Assembly: GCF_024713945.1 (NCBI RefSeq)
Contig: NC_134677.1
Coordinates: 124,001-188,000 of the forward strand
Length of the DNA stretch: 64,000 bases
Reading direction: 5' to 3'
From: Dermatophagoides farinae
Lineage: Eukaryota; Arthropoda; Arachnida; Sarcoptiformes; Pyroglyphidae
Positions 1-13,152 of the stretch are shown one piece after another. Each line of letters begins with the position of its first letter. Positions within the stretch are counted from its first letter, which is position 1. The notes below the pieces were generated by a model that saw only the letters and a list, made by a program, of their open reading frames with translations, was not told where the DNA came from and searched no databases. The translations under genes and the position numbers were made by a program.

Positions 1-1194
1 ATTTACTATTCACACGATACTACTATATATCATTATTCTATCTGTGTTGGTGGATTTTCGACCAAGAAACTTGTGTACGCGGTATGTAAAAAAAAATTCA
101 AACAATGGATTTGATTTGATGAATTGATAAATTTCAAAGGTGGAAGAAGATGGAATTGGTTTCGTCGTTTACCAACGTGGCGTTTGTTTGCTGAATATTT
201 CCCAGTTAGATTGATCAAAACAGCTGATTTACCGATGGATAAGAATTATATATTCGGAATACATCCACATGGAATTCTGTGTTTTTCTCATGTTGTCAAT
301 TTTTGGTCGGAAGGAACAAATTTTTCCCAATTATTTCCAGGCATTACACCACATTTGGTTACGCTTAATTTGCAATTTAAAATTCCATTACAACGGGAAG
401 TGTTGTTGGCAATTGGTGCTTGTTCAGCATCGAAAGAAAGTTTGGAATTTATTCTCAGGCAAGTCATTCATTTTTTATTTAAATTCACAATCAATTTTGA
501 TTTATTGATTTAAAGTAAGAAAAAAGGAACCGGAAATGCTGTAGGTCTAATTATAGGTGGTGCACGTGAAGTGCTTGATACCATACCAAATACAATGATA
601 TTGACATTGAAAAAACGTAAAGGTTATGCGAAAGTAGCTCTAGAAAATGGGTAATGCAGTAATGATCGAAATTCTGAATAAATTCTTGACTCTACTAATT
701 TCTTTTGCCGCAAACAATAGAGCATCATTAGTGCCGGTCATATCGTTCGGTGAAAATGAACTTTATCAAACAATGCATCATGAAGAGATGACAATTGTTC
801 GAAAAATACAGGAAAAATTGTACAAATTATTAACATTTACTCCTCCATTATTTTTTGGTATGCTTAATGCTCGATTTGTTAACCCAATGATTATCATTGA
901 TTATCATCTATAGGTCGTGGCATTTTTCAATATTCATTCGGTATGTTACCATTTCGTAAAGAGGTGTTTACAGTTGGTAAGTATGATGATGATCGATAAT
1001 GATCAATGATTGTAATGTGATTCGTTCATTCATTGATTTTAGTTGGCAGACCAATAAATGTGGAACAAACACCATATCCTACCGATTCGCAAGTGGATGA
1101 ATTACATGAAAAATATATGAAAGAATTGACAAATCTATATGAAGAAAATAAAATGAAATATGGTTATGGAGATATTCCATTGAAAATTAAATGA
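1..1194 (+). CDS. DGAT2: DGAT2/MOGAT-family acyltransferase, tandem copy A (5' partial)
   Basis: The product is an ER membrane acyltransferase that should add an acyl group from acyl-CoA to diacylglycerol or monoacylglycerol in triacylglycerol synthesis. Exons by splice signals and phase are 1-81 (partial), 140-458, 516-650, 721-857, 914-976 and 1043-1194. Visible landmarks are a hydrophobic segment before WWIFDQET, the YFP motif, the family HPHG active-site motif, an SKKGTGNA-like block, ENGASLVPVISFGENELY, GRGIF and VVGRP before the stop. The intron at 459-515 starts with GC (GCAAGT). Exon 5 is separated from exon 4 by a 56 bp intron (858-913) that the neighbouring copy lacks. The start codon lies left of the window. 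The family is certain; diacylglycerol versus monoacylglycerol preference cannot be read from sequence. Confidence 0.92.
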
Positions 1195-1937
1195 AAATTA
1201 CAAGCAGCTTTCATCATCATCATCATCATCAAAAATGTTCTTTCGAAATAGAAAAAAAATTTTACTTTATTTGCAGATAAACAAATCGATTGGTGCCCCA
1301 AAAAAAAAAAAACAAAAACAAAAACAGATGAAAATCTACTTAAATAAAATTCGAACAATTATCAATTTCGATTCATTCAAATATCCAGGGTGTATATAGG
1401 AAAATTTTATTATTATATTTACTTGATGTTGGAAAAGGAAACAGTGTAAATCAGAATATTATCACCAATCTCATTTGCTATCAATCAATCAATATATGTC
1501 TGTTCGATATAGATAAATTGACAAATGTCGAAAAAAAGAAGAAAAACAACAACTGTTCATCGTTTGTTTTAGCAAAAGAATTGAATGATTATCTAATTAA
1601 TGATTATGATGGCCATGAACAACAACAACAACCAAGTTTTTTCATTGATTTCATATCAATTTTTCTTGATAAATTATTTGTTTGAAAAAAAGACAGAAAA
1701 ACAACAACAAAAAGAAAAAGACAGAAAAGTTATATTTGTTTTTCACACTAAAAAATATTATTTGTGGCCAAAACGAACATCATTATGTCTGAATGACTGA
1801 CATGTGTTGACGAATTGAATTGATGAGTTTCAAGAAAACGAAAAAAACATTTGTACTTGATTTGCCATAAGTAACGAATTTATAATTTTTTCCTGTTTGA
1901 ACAACAACAACAACAACAACAAAAAAGAAATAAAAGA
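1195..1937. other. Spacer between the two acyltransferase copies
   Basis: It holds a probable 3' UTR of copy A with an AATAAA signal at 1343-1348, then CAA- and A-rich low-complexity sequence leading to the ATG of copy B. I see no further gene. Confidence 0.6.
1343..1348 (+). terminator. Poly(A) signal AATAAA of acyltransferase copy A
   Basis: A canonical hexamer lies about 150 bp after the stop codon of copy A on the same strand. Copy B has its own AATAAA at 3364-3369. Confidence 0.5.
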
Positions 1938-3217
1938 ATGGCACTTGGTATCAAGTTCGCACCACTTTTTATACCATTAAGACGTCGTCTACAAACAGCA
2001 GCCGTATTTTATTATTGTTCGAATTTTCTATTCTCAGGAACCACGGTTTTGATATTTTTATTATATTTATTATTCACACCTTACTATTATTTATCATTAA
2101 TTTATCTGGGTTGGTGGATTTTCGACCAAGAAACTCCTGTTCGTGGTATGTAAACGAGCCACAAATAATTAAAGTTTGATGATTGATGATGAAATTGAAT
2201 TGAAAATAAATTATTTCATCTGTCGCAAAAAGGTGGACGGAGATGGCATTGGTTTCGCCGCTTACCAATGTGGCGTTGGTTTGCCGAATATTTCCCTGTC
2301 AAATTGATTAAAACCACTGATTTACCAGCAGATAGAAATTATATATTCGGAATGCATCCACATGGAATTTTATGTTTCTCACATTTTGTTAATTTCGGTA
2401 CAGAAGGAACAAATTTTTCCCAATTATTTCCAGGCATTACACCACATTTGATCACCTTGAATTTTCAATTTCTGATGCCTTTACAACGTGAACAATTCTC
2501 ATTGACTGGTGCTTGTTCAGCATCGAAAGAAAGTTTGGAATTTATTCTCAGGCATGTCATTCATTTTTTATTTAAATTCACAATCATCAATTTTGGTTTA
2601 TTGATTTAAAGTAAGAAAAAAGGAACCGGAAATGCTGTAGGTCTAATTATAGGTGGTGCACGTGAAGTACTTGATACCATACCGAATACAATGATATTGA
2701 CATTGAAAAAACGTAGAGGTTATGCGAAAGTAGCTTTAGAAAATGGGTAATTCTGAATAAATTCTTGATTATTAACTCTACTAATTTTTTTTGCTGCAAA
2801 CAACAGAGCATCATTAGTACCGGTCATATCGTTTGGTGAAAATGAACTTTATCAAACAATGCATCACGAAGAGATGACGATTGGTCGAAAAATACAGGAA
2901 AAATTGTACAAATTATTAACATTTACACCTCCATTATTTCTCGGTCGTGGAATTTTTCAATATTCATTCGGTATAATGCCATTCCGTAAAGAGGTTTTTA
3001 CAGTTGGTACGTATGATGATGATGATCGTAGAAAATATTCAAAAATTTAATTCAAAAAATTTTAGTTGGCAGACCAATTTTTGTGGAAAAAACACCACAT
3101 CCTACCGATTCGCAAGTGGATGAATTGCATGAAAAATATTTGAAAGAATTGACAAATCTATACGAAGAAAATAAAATGAAATATGGTTATGGAGATATTC
3201 CATTGAAAATTAAATGA
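1938..3217 (+). CDS. DGAT2: DGAT2/MOGAT-family acyltransferase, tandem copy B (complete)
   Basis: This complete paralogue of the upstream gene has the same predicted reaction, acyl-CoA-dependent acylation of a glyceride at the ER. Exons are 1938-2145, 2233-2551, 2612-2746, 2807-3006 and 3066-3217, which sum to 1014 nt and 337 residues, close to the usual animal DGAT2 length. The N-terminus carries a hydrophobic hairpin (about residues 20-66). It is followed by GGRRW, AEYFPVKLIKT, IFGMHPHG and the conserved C-terminal blocks. Intron 2552-2611 begins with GC (GCATGT), matching the position of the GC intron in copy A. Exon 4 here is one 200 bp exon where copy A has two (137 + 63). The start ATG at 1938 is the only in-frame Met ahead of the membrane segment. 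Confidence 0.93.
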
Positions 3218-3440
3218 AAATAACCACACAGATTTAAAAAAAAACTTTCACAGAATTTATTTAAATAGATCAGAATTTTGTTTTTATTCGTGAGAAATTT
3301 ATGCACACAAAACAACTATTGGAGACCTTTATAGAAAAAAATTGAAAAAAACTATTTTCTTTCAATAAAATTTTATCCGAAAATATACTGTTGCTGTATT
3401 CAAAAGGAATTTTTTTTCATATCATCCATATCATATTTAT

Positions 3441-6400
3441 TCATTTGGATGGCAAACAATTTTTAACAGCTTGTTGAAAGGCATTTCGTCGTGTTACATC
3501 CTGATGAAAATTATGAAGAAAAAAAATTAATTTTTCAAATTCAAAAAAGAACAGGGACTTGTTAATACCTTGAATTTAATCACAAATATTTGATCATCAC
3601 CATTGGGATTTTCGGAAAAATCTTTACAACCCCATATAAAACTTTGTAAAGTTTGTTCTTTAAATTGTAAATGTTCAGTAACTTTTTGATTACAAATAAT
3701 TTTATAAACATTATCACGACGCATCAATAAGCGATAATCATCTAATGGAAAAAAAGAGAAAATCAATGAGTTTTTTGTAATGAATTTGAATCCAATCAAT
3801 TACCTGTATCACGTTTTCGCAAGATTTTCATTTCACCAACACCACGTTCTTTGAATTCGTTGGTATCTTTAACATATCGGTAAAGTTTAGCTCGTTCTTT
3901 ATAAACGGTTTCTTCGTCCTCTTCTCCAGTTATATGGACATAATTGTCTGGTAACATTTTACTTTTTTCCGATACAAAACTCTGCGCTTCGGTTTCCCAT
4001 TCATGCGGATCTTTATTCAATTTGATTGTATCAATTTTCTCCGTTTGAACATTGTCAGTAAGGCCAGAAAATAATCCATTTGATGTTGTCCATGTTGAAT
4101 TGGATTGTGCATTTTGTTGTTGTTGTTCTTTGTGGTCTGCGGTGTTCAACAGTGAATCACAAGTGAGATCATTCCAGCATAATTCATCCACTTGACAACC
4201 AATACATCCTTTACATGGTTCTTTTTCTTCATAAATAAAGAAATTTTTCGGCAATTTTAAAGAATCAATAATTTGCAAATGCTCGGGTTTTGGTTCACGA
4301 ACAAACACAATCTCTATGTCTTTATCATCATCATTTGAGTCATTGGAAGATTTTTGTTCGGGTGATGAATACACAACTTTTTCTTTGCTTATCTTCTCCT
4401 CAATGTCCGTACAGAATTTATCAGTAACAGTAATATTAGTTTGTGGCAATTTGTTTTCCTCGTCTTCAGCAGTATCAGCAGTAGCTAAAGTTTCATTGAT
4501 AAATTGTAAAAATTCTTTCAAATCTCGTGATCTAAGAGCAAATGTTTGTGGATCCGGTTTGTTGTCACTAAAATCGATACATTGAAACAACACGTGTTTG
4601 GGTTTTTCATCAAATTTACTCTCTTTCGTGAGCAAAGTGTTCAAACAAACCGTATGTACTTGATCACGACGCATAACCATGCGTAATTTTTTCGTAATTT
4701 TATGTTTTAAAATTTTCAGTTCACCTGTTCCACGTTCTTTATATTCAGGTGCCGCGAAAACATAAAGTTTGGCACGTTTCATACAATAAATTTCCAATTC
4801 ATCTTCTTCGCCAGTAATATGCTCATAATTTTCTGGCAAATTAACTTTTGGTAAAATTAAATCTTCACCGCCACCACTTTGATCATGTTCATCATTTAAA
4901 TGCTGCAGCTGCGGTGGATTGTTTGAATCTAATTTCGGTGGTGAAAACAACACTGTGTTCTGGCCTAAATTCATATTATTAGAAAATGAAAATAATCCAG
5001 AATTTTGAGCTTTTCCAGGCGTCGACGACGACAACAATTGATTGGCCTGCTGCTGCTGCTGTTGTTGTTGTTGTCCTAGATTATTGAACGTTGGAAATTG
5101 ATTAGAAATGTTACCAAATTGAAATGCCGAAGAAAATGGTGATGAAGCCGATGTTGAAACATCTAAATTTGCATTTGATGATGGTGTAGTCTGGCTGGGA
5201 AATAATAATGAGGCCGAAACTGTAGGGTTTGGTACATTTAATGAGGCTGCATTGAATGAAAAATTTGAATTAACAAATGAAACTGGCGGAATTATTGTTG
5301 TTTTAGTGTCATTCGAAGAATTGGAAGCAAGTGAAAATGACGATTTAGTTGGGGCTACAGTTGTTGTGGATGAAATCATGGCAGATAAAATGGGCTTGTT
5401 CAGGATTCCTGTATTTGCTGTTGATCCAATAATCAAATCAGGATTATTAATACCCACCATCTGAGATGTTGTAGTAGTTAACGATGAATTTTCATTATCG
5501 TTTTTGGGTAATGAAAAAAATGAACCACCACCAAATGAAAATGAATCGTTTGTTTTTGTCATCGATGTCGTAGCAGAAGTTGTTGTGAATCCAAAAAGAC
5601 TACCAGAGCAATTTGCTGGTTTAAAAGAAATGGTTTGATTATTAACATTTATGTCGCCAATGTTTCTACTAGTGCTGTTGCTGCTGTCGTTAGTATTCTT
5701 TGAATCTGAAAAAGTTAATGAACCAAATTTGAATGTTGTATTGGCGGTGGCATTTGTTTGACCAAAAAATGATGATGTTTGCTGTTGCTGGGGCGATTGT
5801 GTAACGGGTGAAGCAAATAGATTTTTAACAACTTGATTTTCCGATGGATATCTAGGTGATTCACAAGAAACACAATTGGAAACATTATCATCATTCGGAA
5901 CAGCACATATGTTACATGTCCATAAATTTTTTTCTTGTTTTGATTTCATAAACAATTCATTCAATGGCCTTTGATCGGTGGTGATTGGTTTAAATAATGA
6001 TAATGATGGCACATCATTAACATTTTCATCTACAAACACGGCAAAAAATGAGTTTAATTTTTCACATTGAAAATTTAACTTACTTTGTAAACGATAATTT
6101 TCACCATTTTCTTCATCATCGTCATAATCCTCGTCATAATCATCATCATCGTCGTCGTCGTCATCGTCATCGCCACCACCACCACCGCCACCACCACCAC
6201 GATCATTTCGGCGGCAAATATTGATATTTTCAATTTTTTCATTCAATTCATTAAATTTTTGTTCAAATTTTATGTTAAACTCCTTAATTGTATTGGATAA
6301 TTTACCCAATTCCATTTTCAATACTTGTTTATCCTTATCTAGTTCCGTCAATATTTTGTTTTGATTTTGATTCGATATCAAATATTTACTGATTCCATCA

Positions 6401-7242
6401 TTTTTATTCGATAATGTTGTGATTTTGTTATCGAGTTCATTCAATTGTAGCTAATCATAGATGAATAGATGAATTAAATTTCAAATTTTCAATAAAAATA
6501 ACCACGTCATCAGAATATTTTATACACATACTTTTAACATTGTAGTATCTGGAGTATCTTTTTGAGCTTTAGAAACAATAGCAACTTGATCTAAAAGTAA
6601 TTGAATCGCTTGCATTACGGATGAAAATTTTTTTTCAATCAAACTGTCAATGTTTTTGAAAACTTGTGAATCCACTGTCACTGTGGGAGAAGTATTCTAT
6701 GGAAAAAATTAAAGTTTTCAATCATGAAATTAATTACTCAACAACAAAATATACCTGGCTTGTATTTGGACCATTTTCATTTTTAGGATTCCCAATTATA
6801 ATCGCTCGATTAGAAGTCGTTTTTAATTTGGATGGTGATGGATAATTTTGATCCCCACGAACAATATAAGATTCAGTCGCTTTTAATTCCAATGATTTTT
6901 GATAATTTTTCAGGGCCATTTCATTTTGACCAAATGCTTCATTGATTTGTGATAATAATTTATAACCTTCATGTGAATCTGGTTTCATTTCTAGTAATTC
7001 ATCGACATATCTTTGGTTGTGATTGATATGATGGAAAAAGAGATTAAACAAATTGAATTCGAAAAAACAATAAATCACTTACGCTTTTGCAGACTTGTAA
7101 TCTTTATTTCGAAAAAACATATGGGCAATGTTTAGATTTCGATTGATTTTCTTTGAACAAAGAAGTTTTAAGTTTCCGGAAATGCATTTCTCATTTTTTT
7201 ACATACCTGATTCAATTTATCTGGTGTTAATAGAATTGACAT
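3441..7242 (-). CDS. RANBP2: Nup358/RanBP2-type nucleoporin, strongly shortened
   Basis: This protein should sit on the cytoplasmic filaments of the nuclear pore and bind Ran-GTP. Exons (high to low) are 7207-7242, 7083-7150, 6755-7010, 6532-6696, 3804-6450, 3569-3741 and 3441-3500, totalling 3405 nt and 1134 residues. Domains in order: an N-terminal TPR-like helical region (about 15-75); a predicted coiled region; a Gly9-Asp11 tract; one RanBP2-type zinc finger with WTCNIC...CVSC (about 352-371); FG-rich sequence (FGSLTF, LFGF, FQFGN); Ran-binding domain 1 (about 707-832); the inter-domain block typical of RanBP2 (VFVREP...LKLPKNFF, about 886-920); and Ran-binding domain 2 (about 1007-1130). 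Vertebrate and fly orthologues exceed 2,700 residues, so most of the N-terminal solenoid, the extra zinc fingers and Ran domains, and any cyclophilin domain are absent. Confidence 0.9.
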
Positions 7243-8224
7243 TTTTGTTTTTTGGTTTCACTTTTACAACAAAATAACAAAAATGGTGAAATTGTAATAA
7301 AATAAATTATGAAGATAAACTGAAAATAAAAAAATTGACTTTAAAGACAATGGGTGTTTAATATAACCAAATCGTTGTACTTTTTTTGTGTCGAGTAGCA
7401 TGGCATCATCATCATCATCTTTATAATGCCGACTTATGTTATTTCATCCATAAGTGGTCACAATGTAAAATGTAATATTTTTCGTGCTGTACTAGAAGCA
7501 TAAAATATAGTAAAATTAAATAAAAATGGTAGACGTTCTGAATTGATAATGATAAAGCCATTCGCACAAGAGAAAAAACTTTAAACATTGTGACTATTGC
7601 TTTGATTCTTTCTACGTTAGTGCGTGTGTCTGTGTGTGTGTGTTTGATGAACAAGGAATTAACAGCAATGGCGGCCTCTATATTCCAGAAATGTTATTAC
7701 ACAATGCTGGTCATAATATTTTTGTCTTAATGATTTTCTTTCATGAATTCCGTTTCAAATTACCCGAAACAAAAATTCTATTTTCAGGTGTTTTCAACAT
7801 TTCTAAATATAACCACCGGAGCATTTTCAAGAATATTGAATCAAAATGAAGAAAAAAAAGAACATTTCTTTCAAAAAAAAAACTACAATCATCGAAACGG
7901 AAAAAATCCGATACTAAAGAAGAAAAAAAAAATGTCAACTGTACCGGAACCATTAATTTCCCATCTAATAATATGAAAAAAATCGATAATTTTTTTCTTT
8001 ACTTTATCGTATGAATTTCGATTATCACCATGCTTCATTTAACCATGATGGTGACACAAATATAAGAATTTTTTTTTCTCTATTATTTATTATCCACATA
8101 ATTCGCTGAACCATACTGTGTAATATAAATTGTGAAAATTATCACCATTCGGGATGAACAAGAATAATAAGTGATAATGATGATGAAAGAAATTCGGAAT
8201 CGGAATTTGACAATTCGAATTCGA

Positions 8225-8249
8225 ACACACACACACACACACACACACA
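8225..8249. repeat. (AC)n microsatellite
   Basis: An uninterrupted AC dinucleotide run of about 12 units. It is one of many CA/GT runs in the window. Confidence 0.9.
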
Positions 8250-8494
8250 ATAAAATAAATTCAAAAGAATTCGATATGAAAAAATGACGATTACGAAAAC
8301 TACTACCAGCACGCCACCACTTCACCACTACTTTGATCATTTCCTCTGCATCATGCACGATAATCATAATCATCATCATCGCATTTTCTTCACCCTTCAC
8401 ATTCGAAATTCATTTCATGATTGTTCATCATTATTTTTCAATGAAAATTACTTGAATTACCGCGGTCTCTTTTCGGCCCATATAAAACTAGACT

Positions 8495-8510
8495 AACTAG
8501 GATCCTAGTT
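8495..8510. repeat. 16 bp perfect palindrome AACTAGGATCCTAGTT
   Basis: A perfect inverted repeat with no spacer, 9 bp after a CATATAAAAC stretch (8479-8488). It could be a dimeric regulator site or an incidental palindrome; nothing else supports a function. Confidence 0.4.
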
Positions 8511-9680
8511 GTAATTTCACATTCTTTATAATCATTGATTCTTTCAACAAGAAAAATTCTATAGGTGACTCCTACTATAGATTCTATATATTTTTATATA
8601 AATAGACATTTAGACATATAGAAAAAATCTCGATAAATTTTTGGACCACCACACAACATACACAACACACAATTGTCTTTCTCTCTTTTTCTGTCTGAAA
8701 ATAAGTCAGACAAAACTTTATGACTTGTTTCTGAAAGACAAACACACACAGACACACTAAAACGGTATTATGTAAAAAGAAAAAATTTTCTTTTTTTTCT
8801 TGGATGCATTTTGGTACCAGAATCATCAGAACACACACGCACTCATATCATTATCCATCGTCATATATAATGGATTTTTTTTTTTAGTTTTGCTTCGCTT
8901 GTCTAGTATAGATTGGCGCGTCAGTTTTATTTTTCTGTTTGTTGTTTTTTCTGGTTCCTAGTTTATAATTCTTAACTATAGTATAGTTATTGGGCTCATC
9001 ACTTTATGCTGTGTGTGTGTGTGTTTTTAGATCATTTCAAGGTGCCTAAAAACAACAGCAACACACACTTACTGACCACAACCGTATCAGCGTAATCATC
9101 ATTATTTTTTTACGATTTTTCTGGTGCTCCCCAATAAATTGGTGAGTTGCTTGTCTGTTGCTCTCGGTTTTTTTGGTCGATTTGTTTTTTGTTTGTTTTT
9201 TTAATTTGATTTTTTAATCATTCATTTGTTTTCTTCTTTTTTTTTTGCAGAAAGTGTATGTTTATATGTTCACTACAATCTCATCTAAGCTCAAAATGTT
9301 CAATGACACAACGGAAAATGGGAAAATACACTATAGTGGTGCTCATTGTAGAATGTTGGAAAAATTTTCTTTTTTGTCTTTCAATCCAACGATATTAATA
9401 ACTTGTTTAACTTTTTTTTCTTTGCTATAGCTAATATAAACAATATGAGAATTTTCAATAACAACAACATATGAATTTTCTCAAAATATACAAACACACA
9501 CACACATTGAATTTCGAATACAAACATTCATCCGGTGTTTGTGTTGTTGTGATCTAATTTTTGTTATTCTGGCAGTGTTTTTGTTTATTGATCAAAGATC
9601 ATCATCATCGATCACAAGAAGCAGAAAAAAATTCAACAATTTTTTTTTCATTGGACATTGATTTTTGATTAAAGTTTCGA

Positions 9681-9709
9681 TGTGTGTGTGTGTGTGTGTG
9701 TGTGTGTGT
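9681..9709. repeat. (TG)n microsatellite
   Basis: An uninterrupted TG run of about 14 units, in the spacer upstream of CaMK1. Confidence 0.9.
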
Positions 9710-10462
9710 CTATGTTTTCTTCATGGAAATGACGTAAATGATGATGATATATCACACTGCATCCACTCATCAATCGACGGCATCATAATCATCATCAATG
9801 ACAATAACCAACAAAAAAAAAACAACAACAACAACTAACCTAGATTGGATTCGATTTTTTTATTATGATGTGATGATTATGATGATGAATTGATTGTTGA
9901 TTGTTGTTCATTCATTTTCGATGATAATTATCATTATTATCAACAACAACAATATCAAATAATGTGTCATAAAATATAAGTGGCAGCACAAAAAATCATT
10001 CAAGTTCAATTGATAATAATTCGATTTGATTTCAACCGCCACCATCGTCATTAAGATTTTGATCTGTGATTTGTGAATTTATCATCCTAATCATCATTTT
10101 GAAGTATTATTATAATCCAAGTATAATTCAGTCAAATTTTTTTTTCTAGACGTCATCGAATATCGACATTGCAATAATAAAATAATCGATTATTTTTTCT
10201 CTTTATCATTGAGCATGTAAGTAGTAGTAGTTGTTGTTGTTGTCGTTATTGCTTTCCCTTCTCTTCCGCTCATCTTTAGCATCCCCTTATTCAGAAATTT
10301 TTTTTTACAATAATAAAATGCCACATAAATCTCAAAGTAAAGATGATCACCACTACTACTGCATCCACATTGATAGTTTTCTTTTGATTTTTTTTTTGTT
10401 GTTTGAAATCCAGAAAATAAACATTCGAAATATCATCTCATTGATTACAACAATTTTAAAAA

Positions 10463-12503
<2,041 letters not shown>

Positions 12504-13152
12504 TTAATCAACTATTCGGTTATTATTGTCGAATTTTTTATTTCTATTTTGGTTTCATTTTCATATCTTTTTTTCATTTTATTTTACTTTTTGTTCATTG
12601 AACTTTGTTTGAAAATTTTTTTTTATCAAATAGATTTTTCTAACAATTATCATCATTCAAATGTGGATCGTGTTGTGTGTGTGTGTTTGTGAGTGTTTGT
12701 TTGAAAAATTGCTGCTCTGTCATGCAATGTAAAATGTAATCAAAAAGAATCCGCTACTTTGAATCCACTTTTGAATACCATCACATGCATACATTTCCGG
12801 CCATATTTTTGTGTTAATTTTTCTTTCTTTTGTTCGATGTGATTTCACTCATGAGACACACATTCCTCATTTTTCATTATACTCACTCACACACACACAC
12901 ACACTTTCACAAATTATTATGACTCGTTAATTCATTATTGTTGTTGTTGTTGTTGTTGTTTAAAAAAGAAAAATACAGACGGTATATCAGTTCCAGAAGA
13001 ACTGAACTGAACTGTTCGTAATTGATCGTAAGTCGAGATTCTAACATTTTAATGAATATAATTCATTGAAAAGGGAAAATTCAGTCAGTCATTTGTACAT
13101 TTATGGCCATCGTATGGATAGCAATGCATTTGTTGATTTAAAAACAGATAAA
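12504..13152. other. Convergent spacer between CaMK1 and NMDAR1
   Basis: AT-rich DNA with TG, CA and TTG runs, forming the 3' ends of two convergent genes. No gene is visible. Confidence 0.6.

Larger units (their letters stand above)
7243..10462. other. Low-complexity spacer and probable CaMK1 5' region
   Basis: No convincing coding sequence. It contains a (CA)n run at 8225-8249, a (TG)n run at 9681-9709, a 16 bp palindrome at 8495-8510 preceded by a TATAAAA-like sequence, and a pyrimidine-rich acceptor-like TTTTTTTGCAG ending near 9250. Non-coding first exons of the downstream kinase could lie here but cannot be placed. Confidence 0.5.
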
